DNA from: JAICKM01 sp050998805
Lineage (GTDB): Bacteria > Chloroflexota > Chloroflexia > QHBQ01 > JAICKM01
DNA: 64,000 nt
Direction: 5' to 3'
NCBI GenBank assembly: GCA_050998805.1
Contig: JBPCPV010000007.1
Location: 1 to 64,000 of the forward strand
Numbering within the stretch: the stretch's first letter is position 1; each line of letters opens with the position of its first letter. Under the pieces are notes generated by a model, which was given only the letters and a program-made list of their open reading frames with translations, was not told the origin of the DNA and did no database searches. Of this stretch, positions 34,222 through 43,104 are shown one piece after another. Position numbers and translations under genes: made by a program.

Positions 34222-35370
34222 ATGGCTGAGCCGGATCGCAAGGGGGTGACGCAAGAGGCCCCCACGAGTCTCCCTTTTGACGTGCAAATCGAGCGGGGGC
34301 GGCGGGCGGTCACGGACCCGCCTTCGCTCGCCGCCGAAGCAATACGATCCCGGCAGAGATCGGTGCCCGCCGAACGCAGATACCGTACCGGCCTCGGGTT
34401 GCGAATTCTGGCCGTGCTGATCCTCCTCACGGCGGTCGGCGCATGGCTGTTGAGCCAGCCGCCGCAAGGCGCGCTGGCCCGCGTCAACGGGGAGTACATC
34501 ACCGCGGCCCAGGTTGACCGCGAGATCCTGATCAATCGCGTCTTCTCGTCGCTGACCGCCAACGCACAGGACCGCGCCGAGACCCGTACGGCTGTCATGG
34601 AGAGGATCATTACCCAGCGCCTCGAGGCTCAAGCGGTGATGCGAACCGGCATGACCGTGAGCGATGCCGACCTGGACGCGGAGATCATGCATTTGAGCAG
34701 CATCCAGAATTGGACGCCGGCCCAGCTTGATACCGCGCTCGCGCGCCAGGGTTTGAGCAGGGCCGACCTGCGCGCCAGCCTGCACGACATCCTGCTGGTC
34801 ACCCGCTATGCGGACGAGGTACTCGCTACGAGCGTCGGCAGCCCCAACCAGGTCTATACAGTCCAGAACAACTGGGCGACCCAGGTCGCGCGTGACGCCA
34901 AGGTAGTTCGTTATGGCGACCCGGACGGAGCACAGGCACCACGCCCCGGCGCGCCCGCCCCCGACTTCACGTTGCTCGATCTCGACGGCAATTCGGTTAG
35001 CATGTCGTCGCTGCGTGGCGGGCCGGTGCTGCTTAACTTCTGGGCACCCTGGTGCCAGCCGTGCCGGGTCGAGATGCCGATCCTCGTAAACACCTACAAG
35101 CAGATGCACGCGACGGGGCCGGCGGACAAGGGCCTGGCGGTGCTGGCCGTGGCTATCAACAGCTCGCCGAGCACTCTGGCGGCTTTCCGCAAAGAGTTTG
35201 GCCTGCCGTTTCCTGTTTTCCTCGACACCGACATGAGGGTCTTGAACCTCTACAGGATCGGCCCTATCCCAACGAGCATACTGATCGACCGCCAGGGAGT
35301 CGTCAGGTGGGTGCAGGTGGGTGCCTGGAACGATACGTTGTTGCGAGACAAGCTCCAACTGATCCAATAG
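34222..35370 (+). CDS. SurA-like chaperone domain fused to a TlpA thioredoxin
   Basis: 382 residues. Cytoplasmic tail (1-58), TM helix (GLRILAVLILLTAVGAWLL), then about residues 80-215 resembling the N-terminal helical domain of SurA/PrsA (ARVNGEYITAAQVDREILIN, RLEAQAVMRTGMTVSDADLD), without the parvulin domain. A TlpA-type thioredoxin domain follows (235-382) with WAPWCQPCR and cis-Pro in GPIPTSILI. The fusion suggests one protein that holds unfolded apocytochrome and reduces its Cys pair. I do not recall this combination as a standard architecture. It overlaps nothing but follows ccdA by one base. Confidence 0.82.
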   Translation: MAEPDRKGVTQEAPTSLPFDVQIERGRRAVTDPPSLAAEAIRSRQRSVPAERRYRTGLGLRILAVLILLTAVGAWLLSQPPQGALARVNGEYITAAQVDREILINRVFSSLTANAQDRAETRTAVMERIITQRLEAQAVMRTGMTVSDADLDAEIMHLSSIQNWTPAQLDTALARQGLSRADLRASLHDILLVTRYADEVLATSVGSPNQVYTVQNNWATQVARDAKVVRYGDPDGAQAPRPGAPAPDFTLLDLDGNSVSMSSLRGGPVLLNFWAPWCQPCRVEMPILVNTYKQMHATGPADKGLAVLAVAINSSPSTLAAFRKEFGLPFPVFLDTDMRVLNLYRIGPIPTSILIDRQGVVRWVQVGAWNDTLLRDKLQLIQ

Positions 35371-35387
35371 CCGTACAGGGAGGGAGC

Positions 35388-35951
35388 GTGGTAAGTCGGC
35401 GTCTGTTCGGGGTCTTGGGGCTGGTACCTCTCGCCGCGCTCCTCGGTCTGGTGGGTTGGAGCCTGGCGCAGAGGGGAACGGCGCCCGGAGGCACTGGTGT
35501 CAACGCGCAAGGCAGTGATCTGCCCGTGACGCGCCGGCCCGCGCCGGAGCTCCGTCTGGAGTTGTTCGACCCCTCCGGAGCTTCCTGGCGGCTGGCCGAT
35601 CAATTGGGGAAGCCGGTCGTGATCAACTTCTGGGCCTCCTGGTGCGCGCCCTGCCGGACGGAGGCCGGCACCCTGGCGCAGGCCGCCCGCGACTATACGC
35701 CTCGCGGAACTGTTTTCGTCGGGGCCGATCTCTGGGATGACCCTGTGGCCGCAAAGGCTTTTTTGACCGAGTTCGGCATCGCGTACCCTAACGGCCTTGA
35801 CACGACGGGGACCGCGGGAGTGGCTTACGCGGTGACCGGCATCCCCGAAACCTTTGTGGTAGACGCGCAAGGCCGGCTCACCGAGCATTGGGTCGGACCG
35901 CTGACGCGCACCACACTCGACAGCCTGCTCGCCGGGAAAGCGGAGCGATGA
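35388..35951 (+). CDS. Third TlpA/CcmG-like thioredoxin
   Basis: 187 residues from GTG 35388, after AGGGAGG. Signal anchor (LFGVLGLVPLAALLGLVGWS), then a thioredoxin domain with INFWASWCAPCRTEAG and cis-Pro in TGIPETFVV. The GIPETFVVD wording is that of CcmG/DsbE, the reductase devoted to cytochrome c maturation. Its stop overlaps the start of the next gene (ATGA). Confidence 0.85.
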   Translation: MVSRRLFGVLGLVPLAALLGLVGWSLAQRGTAPGGTGVNAQGSDLPVTRRPAPELRLELFDPSGASWRLADQLGKPVVINFWASWCAPCRTEAGTLAQAARDYTPRGTVFVGADLWDDPVAAKAFLTEFGIAYPNGLDTTGTAGVAYAVTGIPETFVVDAQGRLTEHWVGPLTRTTLDSLLAGKAER

Positions 35952-36382
35952 ACGTGGCCGACGCCCTCCGACTGACGATACGCGTGCTGCATGTCGGCGC
36001 CACGGCGATCTGGTTCGGGGGAGGAGTGCTCCATCTGCTGGCACGCTCGGCTTTGCGCTCATCTGCCGACCGGCCCGGCTGGGCCGCGTTTGAAGCGGCG
36101 TTCCATAAGCTGGCTCGTCGCTGTTTCTGGCTGTTGGCGGCCAGCGGAGCTTATCTTGTGTTCGACCGGCTCACAGACACCCGGTTGGGGGTTGCCTATG
36201 TCTTGGTGCTGGCGACCAAATTGGTCATCGTGTTCGCAATCGGGTGGCTCATCACCACCGCGCGCCCGGTCCTCCGGGGCCGGTTGGATCGGACGCGGTT
36301 GGTGCTCGGCCTCGCGGGAGGCGCTGTCGTGCTGGGCGTGTTGCTGACGCTCATCTACGAGGACACTCTCGGTCGGCTTTAG
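35948..36382 (+). CDS. CopD-like four-helix membrane protein
   Basis: 144 residues, four TM helices. TM1 carries VLHVGATAIWFGGGVLHLLA, with two His and a Trp as in CopD-like and related heme-b proteins. No extracellular domain. Its place inside the Ccm operon, overlapping the upstream thioredoxin gene, points to a role in heme or copper delivery for cytochromes, but the function is not established. Confidence 0.65.
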   Translation: MNVADALRLTIRVLHVGATAIWFGGGVLHLLARSALRSSADRPGWAAFEAAFHKLARRCFWLLAASGAYLVFDRLTDTRLGVAYVLVLATKLVIVFAIGWLITTARPVLRGRLDRTRLVLGLAGGAVVLGVLLTLIYEDTLGRL

Positions 36383-36418
36383 GCGCGGGTTAGGCGCGCG
36401 ACACAGGGAGGAAAGGAC

Positions 36419-36868
36419 ATGCAAGAAAACCCGGCCTGGCCCCAGCCCGCCGGTAAGGGACGGGGCGGACAACTGCGTGTGATGGCAGCCGGGCTGCTGA
36501 TGTTCGGGGCGCTGGCCTACCTGGTCTGGGCGAGCCTGCCGCAAGGCACGGTCTATTACCAGACCGTGGCGGAACTTCAGCGCCAGACGAACGATCCCCG
36601 CCCGGTGCGGGTCGCCGGCATAGTCGCGCCCGGCTCTACGCGGAAGAGCGCCCCCGCGGGCCTCGAATTCACAATCCAGGATGGGGCGGACCGACTGCCG
36701 GTGGCCTATCACGGGGTGGTACCCGATATTTTTGGCCCTCAGATCGAGGTCGTTGTGGAAGGCCGGCGGGACGCGGCCGGCGTTTTCCAGGCGCAGACTT
36801 TGCTTGCCAAGTGCCCATCGCGCTTCCAGAACGCCGTCCCGACCCCCAGCGGAGCTTCCAGCCGATGA
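36419..36868 (+). CDS. ccmE: Heme chaperone CcmE with Cys in place of the heme-binding His
   Basis: 149 residues. TM anchor (LRVMAAGLLMFGALAYLVWA), then an OB-fold domain (YYQTVAELQRQ, VRVAGIVAPGS, FTIQDGADRLPVAYHGVVPD, VVVEGRRDAAGVFQAQTLLA) that is plainly CcmE. The usual heme-binding H-x3-Y near the C-terminus is replaced by AKCPSRFQ, that is Cys at the His position and Phe at the Tyr position. Cys-type CcmE proteins (CxxxY) are known in some bacteria and archaea. It carries heme from CcmC to CcmF. The stop overlaps ccmF. Confidence 0.9.
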   Translation: MQENPAWPQPAGKGRGGQLRVMAAGLLMFGALAYLVWASLPQGTVYYQTVAELQRQTNDPRPVRVAGIVAPGSTRKSAPAGLEFTIQDGADRLPVAYHGVVPDIFGPQIEVVVEGRRDAAGVFQAQTLLAKCPSRFQNAVPTPSGASSR

Positions 36869-38868
36869 TCAGCAATTTCTCCGACGTTGGATTTGTCGCG
36901 CTGCTGCTGGCATTCGTGCTTGCGGTTTACGGCGCAGTGGCCGCGCTCGCCGGCAGGCGGGTTCCGGCACTGCTGACCAGCGCCTATCGCGGGGCGGCGG
37001 CGGTCGCGATGCTGGTGAGCCTGGCCGCGGCCACGCTCTGGGTCTCGCTGCTGGGCCACGACTTCGGCGTGCGCTATGTCGCCGAAACCTCGAGCCGGAC
37101 AATGGATGTTCCGGCGCTCTTGAGCGCGTTCTGGGGCGGCCAGGCCGGCTCGCTGCTCTTTTGGGCCTGGACACAGTCACTGCTGACCGCCGTAGTCCTC
37201 TGGCGCAGCCGGCGCCGCTACCCGGCCCTGATGCCGGTCGTCACCGCCACACTCCTCGGCGTGCAGTCGTTCTTTCTGTTTCTGCTTGCGCTGGTGTCGA
37301 ATCCGTTCGCTCGGGTGCCTCTCGCGCCCGATGACGGACAGGGTCTCAACCCCTTGCTGCTCGATGCTGGGATGCGGATCCATCCGCCGCTGCTGCTGAC
37401 GGGGTACATGAGCTTCGTGGTGCCGTTCGCGTTCGCGGTCGCCGCGCTGGTCACCGGCGATGTGGGGCGCACATGGCTGGTCGCGGTGAGGCGCTGGGTC
37501 TTGCTGGCCTGGGCTATCCAGGGTGCCGGCCTTTTGATGGGCGCCTGGTGGGCGTACCACGTCCTCGGCTGGGGCGGGTACTGGGGCTGGGATCCGGTGG
37601 AAAACGCCGCCCTGCTGCCCTGGTTGACCGCGACCGCGCTGCTCCATTCGATCATGGTGCAGGAACGGCGTGGGATGCTCAAGGTCTGGAACCTCGGCCT
37701 GGCGATCGCCACCTTTGGGCTTGCGACCTTCGGCACCTTTGTCGTCCGCAGCGGAGTGCTCTCGTCTGTGCATTCGTTCGCTCTTTCGGCGATAGGCCCC
37801 TATTTCTTCGTCTTTGTCGCGGTCCTCGGTTTCGGCTCGGGCGGGCTACTCCTGTATCGCATGTCGTCGCTGCGGTCGGAGGGCCGCTTCGATGCCCTGG
37901 CATCCCGCGAGGTCGGTTTCCTGGCGAACAACTGGCTGCTCCTCGCGGCGGCCGCCGCAACCTTTTGGGGGACGATCTTCCCACTGGTTTCGGAAGCCGG
38001 TCGTGGAGTCCAGTTAGCGGTAGGGCCGCAGTTCTACCGCAGTGTCAACGGCCCTATTTTCCTGGCGCTGCTGGTGCTCATGGGCATCGGCCCGTTGCTG
38101 GCCTGGAGGCGCACATCGCGCGCCAGCCTGGCCCGCAACTTTCGCTGGCCGCTGTTGGCTGCCGGCGTCACAGCGATTGCCCTGCTGGGGTTGGTCGGGC
38201 TGGATCGTGCCGGCGCGGCTTTGGCCTACGGGGCCGCTGCATTTGTGCTCGGCGCGATCCTCCTGGAGTTCGTTCGAGGTATGCGCGTGCGGCGGCGCGC
38301 CGGCGGCGGCTGGGCGCCGGCGCTGCTTTCGTTGATCTCGGCGAACCGGCGGCGCTACGGCGGCTACGTGGTGCATCTCGGGATCGTCTGCCTTGCGCTC
38401 GGGGTGATCGGGTCGAGTTTCTTCCAACAAGCAACGGACGTCACCCTCCCTCGCGGTGGCAGCACCACCATCGGGCGCTACACCCTCACCTACACCGGGC
38501 TTTCGAGCTACCGGGAGCCGGGTCTGGAAGCCACATCGGCCGCCCTCCAGGTGCAGGGGGCCGCCCCGTTTCAGATGCAGCCGGAGCGTAGGGTGTACAC
38601 CGGCTGGGAGCAGCAACCCGTGACCGGCGTGGCGATCGAGACCACACTGCCGTGGCTGGAGGATGTCTATGTGCTGATGACGAGCTGGGACGACACCGGC
38701 AAAGCGAGTTTCCGGGTGTTCCTAAACCCTCTGGTCAGCCTGATCTGGGCGGGCGGGCTGTTGCTGCTAATCGGTGTGCTGATCGCGGCCTGGCCGGCCG
38801 CGCTCCGGCAGCCGCAGCTCGCCGCGGCCCGCGGCCCGGTTCCGCAAGGAGCGTGGCAGGATGCGTAA
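36865..38868 (+). CDS. ccmF: Heme lyase subunit CcmF
   Basis: 667 residues, about 14 TM helices. The tryptophan-rich WWD signature is present (GWGGYWGWDPVENAALLPWL), along with the paired His needed for heme ligation (RIHPPLLLTGY and AYHVLGWG; SVHSFALS). It ligates heme to the CxxCH motifs of apocytochromes, together with CcmH. The start overlaps the ccmE stop (ATGA), and the end overlaps ccmH by 8 bases. Confidence 0.95.
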   Translation: MISNFSDVGFVALLLAFVLAVYGAVAALAGRRVPALLTSAYRGAAAVAMLVSLAAATLWVSLLGHDFGVRYVAETSSRTMDVPALLSAFWGGQAGSLLFWAWTQSLLTAVVLWRSRRRYPALMPVVTATLLGVQSFFLFLLALVSNPFARVPLAPDDGQGLNPLLLDAGMRIHPPLLLTGYMSFVVPFAFAVAALVTGDVGRTWLVAVRRWVLLAWAIQGAGLLMGAWWAYHVLGWGGYWGWDPVENAALLPWLTATALLHSIMVQERRGMLKVWNLGLAIATFGLATFGTFVVRSGVLSSVHSFALSAIGPYFFVFVAVLGFGSGGLLLYRMSSLRSEGRFDALASREVGFLANNWLLLAAAAATFWGTIFPLVSEAGRGVQLAVGPQFYRSVNGPIFLALLVLMGIGPLLAWRRTSRASLARNFRWPLLAAGVTAIALLGLVGLDRAGAALAYGAAAFVLGAILLEFVRGMRVRRRAGGGWAPALLSLISANRRRYGGYVVHLGIVCLALGVIGSSFFQQATDVTLPRGGSTTIGRYTLTYTGLSSYREPGLEATSAALQVQGAAPFQMQPERRVYTGWEQQPVTGVAIETTLPWLEDVYVLMTSWDDTGKASFRVFLNPLVSLIWAGGLLLLIGVLIAAWPAALRQPQLAAARGPVPQGAWQDA

Positions 38869-39364
38869 AGCTACGTGGCTGCTGGTCGGCCTCTGTTTGG
38901 GGGTCATGCTGGTCCTGGCCTCGATGCCCGCCTCGGCACAGACAGCCGACCTGGATCGGCAGGTGCGGGAGATCGCCTCGTCCTTGCGCTGCCCGGTCTG
39001 CGTCAATCTGTCGGTGGCCGATTCGCCGTCGCCCCTCGCGGGCGAGATGCGGACGGTGATCCGCCAGAAGCTGGTCGCGGGAGAGTCGCGCGACGCGATC
39101 ATCAGCTATTTTGTCGCGCAGTATGGTGAAGGTGTGCTGCTCGATCCGCCTCAGCAGGGTTTCGGCCTGCTTGCTTGGGCGGGGGCACTCGCCGCCGTTG
39201 TGCTGGGCGGGCTGCTGCTCGCAGTCCGGGTCCGCGGCGCCCTCGCGCCGCCGAGCCCGGCTACCGAGCCGGAGCCGTCTACCCCGGCCGGCGGCCCGGA
39301 CCCCTATGAAGCCGTGCTCGATTCGGCTCTCGCGCTCCACAACAAGGGGGTGCCTCCATGCTGA
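38861..39364 (+). CDS. ccmH: Cytochrome c maturation protein CcmH
   Basis: 167 residues. Signal peptide (WLLVGLCLGVMLVLASMPAS), then the CcmH domain with the redox pair in SSLRCPVCVNLSVADSPS and the helix MRTVIRQKLVAGESRDAII. A TM helix (WAGALAAVVLGGLLLAVRV) and a Pro-rich tail follow. It binds and reduces apocytochrome. It overlaps its neighbours at both ends. Confidence 0.93.
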   Translation: MRKATWLLVGLCLGVMLVLASMPASAQTADLDRQVREIASSLRCPVCVNLSVADSPSPLAGEMRTVIRQKLVAGESRDAIISYFVAQYGEGVLLDPPQQGFGLLAWAGALAAVVLGGLLLAVRVRGALAPPSPATEPEPSTPAGGPDPYEAVLDSALALHNKGVPPC

Positions 39365-40626
39365 CGGTCGCGAGCCTGCTCGGAGCGCTCGTCGTGCTGG
39401 CTTTCGTGTTCGCTCCCGTCTGGCGTCCACGCCTTGTGCCGCCGCGCGCCGCGCAGCATGATCCGGGTTCGGCAGCGGTTCGAGCGCTCTTGGAGCAGCG
39501 CGAGGCGGCCCTGTCGGGGCTGGCTGAACTCGACTTTGACCACACCCTCGGCAACTTGAGCCATCCCGATTACGAGGACCTTCGCGGGCAGTACCGGGCA
39601 CAGGCCATCGGCGTGCTGAAGGCGCTCGATGCAGCGACAGGCGTGGATTCGGCGGCTCGGGTCGTCATGCCCTTACCCGGCGACTCTCCGGCGACGGCCG
39701 GGCCGGGCCGGGCCGCTCAGCCGGTATCCCGGCGGCGGGGACTGGCTTACACGGTCGCCGCCGGCGTCCTCGGCGGGCTGTTCTTGGCGGCCGTGCTGGT
39801 CTGGGCGCGACCGCCGGCGCCGGCGCCTGCTGCCGTGCTCGATGTTCTGCACGTACATACCGCGCTGCTGGTGCCCGGCACCGAGATCGCGCTGGTCGGC
39901 CACCACAACGGCCTGCTGCGCAGCACCGACTCCGGCCGCACCTGGGCCGCCGTCCTGACGGTCACTGGCGATGTATTGGAGCTCGCCTCAGCGCCCGACA
40001 CGAGTCTGCTCATGGTCGAGCCGGACGGGGTGCAGCGCAGCCGCGATGCCGGCCTGACCTGGCAATCTGTGCCGGGGCCGCCCTCGGCGAACGCCATGAC
40101 AGCGGTGACCGCCGGTGACAAAAACACCTTATATGCACAGGTGGCCGGGGCCGGGGTTTTCGAGACCACCGGCAGGGGGTGGTCATTCGCCGGCGGTGGC
40201 CTCCCGGCCGATGTGGCGGCGCTGGTCTGGTATCCGGCCCCCCTGTCGGCCCTGTATGCGGCCAGCCCGACGGAGGGCGTGCTTGCCAGCGGAGACGGCG
40301 GTCAGAACTGGGGCAGCGCGAACGGGGTGGTGAACGGCGCGCTGCCGACATCCGCCGTGCGCGCGGTCGCGGCCGATCCCGCGAGCGGCGACACTTTCGC
40401 GGGCGCGGACGGCAGTCTGCTTCAGGGTGCGCTCTACGCGGCAACCGACCGTGGGCTCTTCAAGAGCATTGACGGAGGGAGCAGTTGGAGCGCATTGCCT
40501 CTCTCCGGGTCGCTCGTCGCGGTGAGCGCGCGTTCCGCGCCCAGCCCGCTGCTGCTGTCCGTGGACAGCCGTGGGCGGGTCTGGCGCAGCCTCGACCGGG
40601 GCGGCAGTTGGAGCAACGAGCAATGA
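39358..40626 (+). CDS. CcmI-like domain fused to a beta-propeller
   Basis: 422 residues. The first part (TM, then EQREAALSGLAELDFDHTLG..SHPDYEDLRGQYRAQA, residues 35-85) is the N-terminal segment of CcmI. A second TM helix (LAYTVAAGVLGGLFLAAVLV) is followed by about 270 residues of Asp-box propeller repeats (LRSTDSGRTWAAV, QRSRDAGLTWQSV, FKSIDGGSSWSAL, WRSLDRGGSWSNE), of YCF48/sialidase-like type. CcmI normally has a TPR domain that holds the apocytochrome C-terminus; here a propeller takes that place. The stop overlaps the next start (ATGA). Confidence 0.8.
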   Translation: MLTVASLLGALVVLAFVFAPVWRPRLVPPRAAQHDPGSAAVRALLEQREAALSGLAELDFDHTLGNLSHPDYEDLRGQYRAQAIGVLKALDAATGVDSAARVVMPLPGDSPATAGPGRAAQPVSRRRGLAYTVAAGVLGGLFLAAVLVWARPPAPAPAAVLDVLHVHTALLVPGTEIALVGHHNGLLRSTDSGRTWAAVLTVTGDVLELASAPDTSLLMVEPDGVQRSRDAGLTWQSVPGPPSANAMTAVTAGDKNTLYAQVAGAGVFETTGRGWSFAGGGLPADVAALVWYPAPLSALYAASPTEGVLASGDGGQNWGSANGVVNGALPTSAVRAVAADPASGDTFAGADGSLLQGALYAATDRGLFKSIDGGSSWSALPLSGSLVAVSARSAPSPLLLSVDSRGRVWRSLDRGGSWSNEQ

Positions 40627-41666
40627 GCCGCCGTATAGCAGGCGTGCTTGGGTTACTCCTCGGTCTGTTCCTCGCCGGAGGACTCGGGAGTGTGGCTGCC
40701 GCGCAGACGGCGGGGATCGCCGTGCAGATCGTAAACGGCACCCCCGGCGGCGGCGCTGTGGCCGGCCTGCCGCTGACGGTCTACGAGATAGACGGCAAGC
40801 AACAGCAAGTGGTGGCTCAGAACAAAGCCGATACGCACGGTGCGTTTGCCTGGCCGTCCCTGAGCGGCGCTGTAAGCGCACGCTACGTCGTGTCTACCAC
40901 CTATCAAGGCGTGGCCTACCGTACCGACCAACTGGCGTTACCGGCTTCATCCGCGTCTTTGCGCGTCTACGAGACAACCCAGGACGACAAGCCGATCCGA
41001 ATCGCCAACGCGGGCGTGGTGGTGCTCGGCGCCGACGCGGCGACACAGCGCATCAGCGTGCTCGAAACAGTGATGCTGCGAAACTCCGGCACCCGCACTT
41101 TCCTGCCGGGCACGACCGGGCCGCGCGGCCCGATGGGGCTGTTGCGCTTCGGGCTTCCGGACGGTGCGGGCAATCTCGCACCCGACAGCAGGCTGTCGGG
41201 TGCGACCATTATCCAGGTGAACACCGGCTTCGCCACCGATTTGCCGCTCCCGCCCGGCGACACCGAAGTAGCCTATAGCTATGATCTCGCCTACGGCGCC
41301 GTCGAGGAAAGCGGCTACACCGCGCTGAACCGAACTATGCCTTATGCTGTGGACCTGTTCAGGGTACTCGTGCCTCAAGGCCCTTACACTGCCTCCAGTC
41401 CACAGCTCACGGACGCCGGAACCGCGACGGTCGGGAGCCACACCTACCGCCTGTTCCAAACCAAGAACCTGCCACCACAGAGCGAGGTGACGATGGAGTT
41501 ACGCGATCTTCCGCTGATTGAGCCGGTCTTGCGGAGCAGCAACCCCTGGCTACAGCTCCTGCTCGGCATCCTGCTGATTTGCGCGGTCGGCTTTCCGCTG
41601 GGATACCGAAGCTGGTATCTGCGGCGCGCGGCGCGGAGTTCGTCTGTGCTGGAGTCTCGGTCATGA
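40623..41666 (+). CDS. Unknown membrane-anchored protein of the Ccm operon
   Basis: 347 residues. Signal peptide (VLGLLLGLFLAGGLGSVAAA), an N-terminal beta domain (VQIVNGTPGGGAVAGLPLTV.. resembling a carboxypeptidase-regulatory-type sandwich), a second beta domain (RISVLETVMLRNSGTRTFLP; a vestigial GPMGLLRFGLP), and a C-terminal TM helix (LQLLLGILLICAVGFPLGY) with a basic tail. No enzyme motifs. Its overlap with the genes on both sides means it is made with the maturation system, so an assembly role outside the membrane is likely. Confidence 0.7.
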   Translation: MSRRIAGVLGLLLGLFLAGGLGSVAAAQTAGIAVQIVNGTPGGGAVAGLPLTVYEIDGKQQQVVAQNKADTHGAFAWPSLSGAVSARYVVSTTYQGVAYRTDQLALPASSASLRVYETTQDDKPIRIANAGVVVLGADAATQRISVLETVMLRNSGTRTFLPGTTGPRGPMGLLRFGLPDGAGNLAPDSRLSGATIIQVNTGFATDLPLPPGDTEVAYSYDLAYGAVEESGYTALNRTMPYAVDLFRVLVPQGPYTASSPQLTDAGTATVGSHTYRLFQTKNLPPQSEVTMELRDLPLIEPVLRSSNPWLQLLLGILLICAVGFPLGYRSWYLRRAARSSSVLESRS

Positions 41667-42388
41667 TCTCCGCGGCGCCTGCTTCGCCGGCGATCCACGC
41701 GCAGAGCCTGGGCAAGAGCTACGGCGTGGCCTGGGCGTTACGCTCCGTCACTCTGGAAGTGGCAGCCGGGGAGGTAGTGGCGGTGTTCGGGCCGAACGGT
41801 GCCGGCAAAAGCACATTGATCCGCCTTCTGGCGACCCTCAGTGCCCCGTCGTCAGGCAAGCTGCATCTGCTCGGCCACGACGCCGTGCGCAGTCCCCAGT
41901 CGGTGCGTCCGGCTCTGGGAGTACTGGGGCAGCAGAGTTACCTCTACGCGGACCTGACGGTCAGCGAGAACCTGCTGCTCTATGCTCGGCTCTATCGGTT
42001 GCCCGCCGCCGCTGGCCGAGTGCGGCAAGCTCTGGAGGCGGTGGGGTTGAGCGGCGCGGAGAACCGGCGGGTTCGCGAGTGCTCGCGCGGGATGCAGCAG
42101 CGGCTCGCGCTGGCCCGGGCCACGATCCACAGGCCGGCGGTGTTGTTGCTCGACGAGCCCGATAGCGGGCTGGATCTGGACGGACAGGGCTGTCTGGCTC
42201 TGCTGCTGGCCGCCGGGCGCGACGGCGGCCAGGCCGTGGTGCTGACCACGCACAACCTGGAACTCGGCCTGGCCCTCGGCGAGCGCGGACTGGTGCTGGA
42301 GAGGGGACGGTTGGTGTTCGATGCGCCGGCCAGCTCCCCTGAGGAGTGGAGGGCAGGCTATGAGAAGGCGCGAGCCCGCGTCCAGTGA
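41663..42388 (+). CDS. ccmA: Heme-exporter ABC ATPase CcmA
   Basis: 241 residues. Complete ABC signature set: Walker A FGPNGAGKSTL, Q-loop GVLGQQSYLYADL, signature CSRGMQQRLALARA, Walker B VLLLDEPDSGLDL and the His switch TTHNLE. With CcmB and CcmC it drives release of heme-loaded CcmE. The overlap with the preceding gene and the ccmB gene that follows support the assignment. Confidence 0.92.
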   Translation: MISAAPASPAIHAQSLGKSYGVAWALRSVTLEVAAGEVVAVFGPNGAGKSTLIRLLATLSAPSSGKLHLLGHDAVRSPQSVRPALGVLGQQSYLYADLTVSENLLLYARLYRLPAAAGRVRQALEAVGLSGAENRRVRECSRGMQQRLALARATIHRPAVLLLDEPDSGLDLDGQGCLALLLAAGRDGGQAVVLTTHNLELGLALGERGLVLERGRLVFDAPASSPEEWRAGYEKARARVQ

Positions 42389-43062
42389 TGCCCGGCGGGT
42401 TCTGGCAGCGGGTCGGCAGCCTCCTGCAGGCCGACCTTCGCCGGGAACTGCGGGGCCGGACAGTAGTCGGGCTAATGGTGGCTTTTGCCCTCACCACCGG
42501 CACCGCCCTGAGTTTTACGTTCGGCCTGGGGATCGAGCAGCAGTTGCCGGCGGCGGTGGGCGCGTTCTGGACGTCTTTGCTGTTCGCGACGATCCTCGGC
42601 CTCAACAGGGCCTTCGCGTTGGAAGGGGAGAACGGAGTATGGGAAGGGCTGGTGCTGGCCCCGCTGGAGCCAGGCGCGCTGTTCCTGGCAAAGCTAGGCG
42701 GCAACCTGCTGTTCTTGGGGCTGCTGGATTGCGTGGCGGTCCCGGCCTTTGCCGGCCTGTACAACCTGCCGTTGCTCCAGGTCTCGGTGCTCTTCCCTGT
42801 CGCGCTGGGCACGCTTGCGCTCGGCGCGGCAGGCACGCTCTTCGTGCCACTGGCCGGCCAGACCTCCGCGCGCGAGATCCTGCTCCCCGTTGTGCTGCTG
42901 CCCCTGCTGGTGCCGGTGATCATCGGCGCGGTGCAGGCGACGCTCACGGCCATCACCCCTCCCGCGGGCGGGCAGCCTCCCTGGACCGGGTTGTTGGCGG
43001 CGTGCTCTGCTCTCTTCCTGGGAGCCGGGTACTTGTTGTACGGCTATGTCCTCGGCGAGTAG
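42388..43062 (+). CDS. ccmB: Heme-exporter membrane subunit CcmB
   Basis: 224 residues, six TM helices, with typical CcmB features: an N-terminal DLRRELRGR, EGENGVWEGLVLAPLEPGAL and the second half LPVVLLPLLVPVIIGAVQA. It pairs with CcmA. GTG 42385 and ATG 42388 are both possible starts; the GTGATG string overlaps the ccmA stop. Confidence 0.92.
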   Translation: MPGGFWQRVGSLLQADLRRELRGRTVVGLMVAFALTTGTALSFTFGLGIEQQLPAAVGAFWTSLLFATILGLNRAFALEGENGVWEGLVLAPLEPGALFLAKLGGNLLFLGLLDCVAVPAFAGLYNLPLLQVSVLFPVALGTLALGAAGTLFVPLAGQTSAREILLPVVLLPLLVPVIIGAVQATLTAITPPAGGQPPWTGLLAACSALFLGAGYLLYGYVLGE

Positions 43063-43104
43063 GTGCCTGCTCGACGGGAGTTATTGGTTAAGGAGGACAG
43101 AACT

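Noticed and set aside
34132..35367. 411-codon minus-strand frame
   Set aside because: Antisense to the SurA-TlpA fusion gene in the Ccm operon; no domain and no ribosome binding site.
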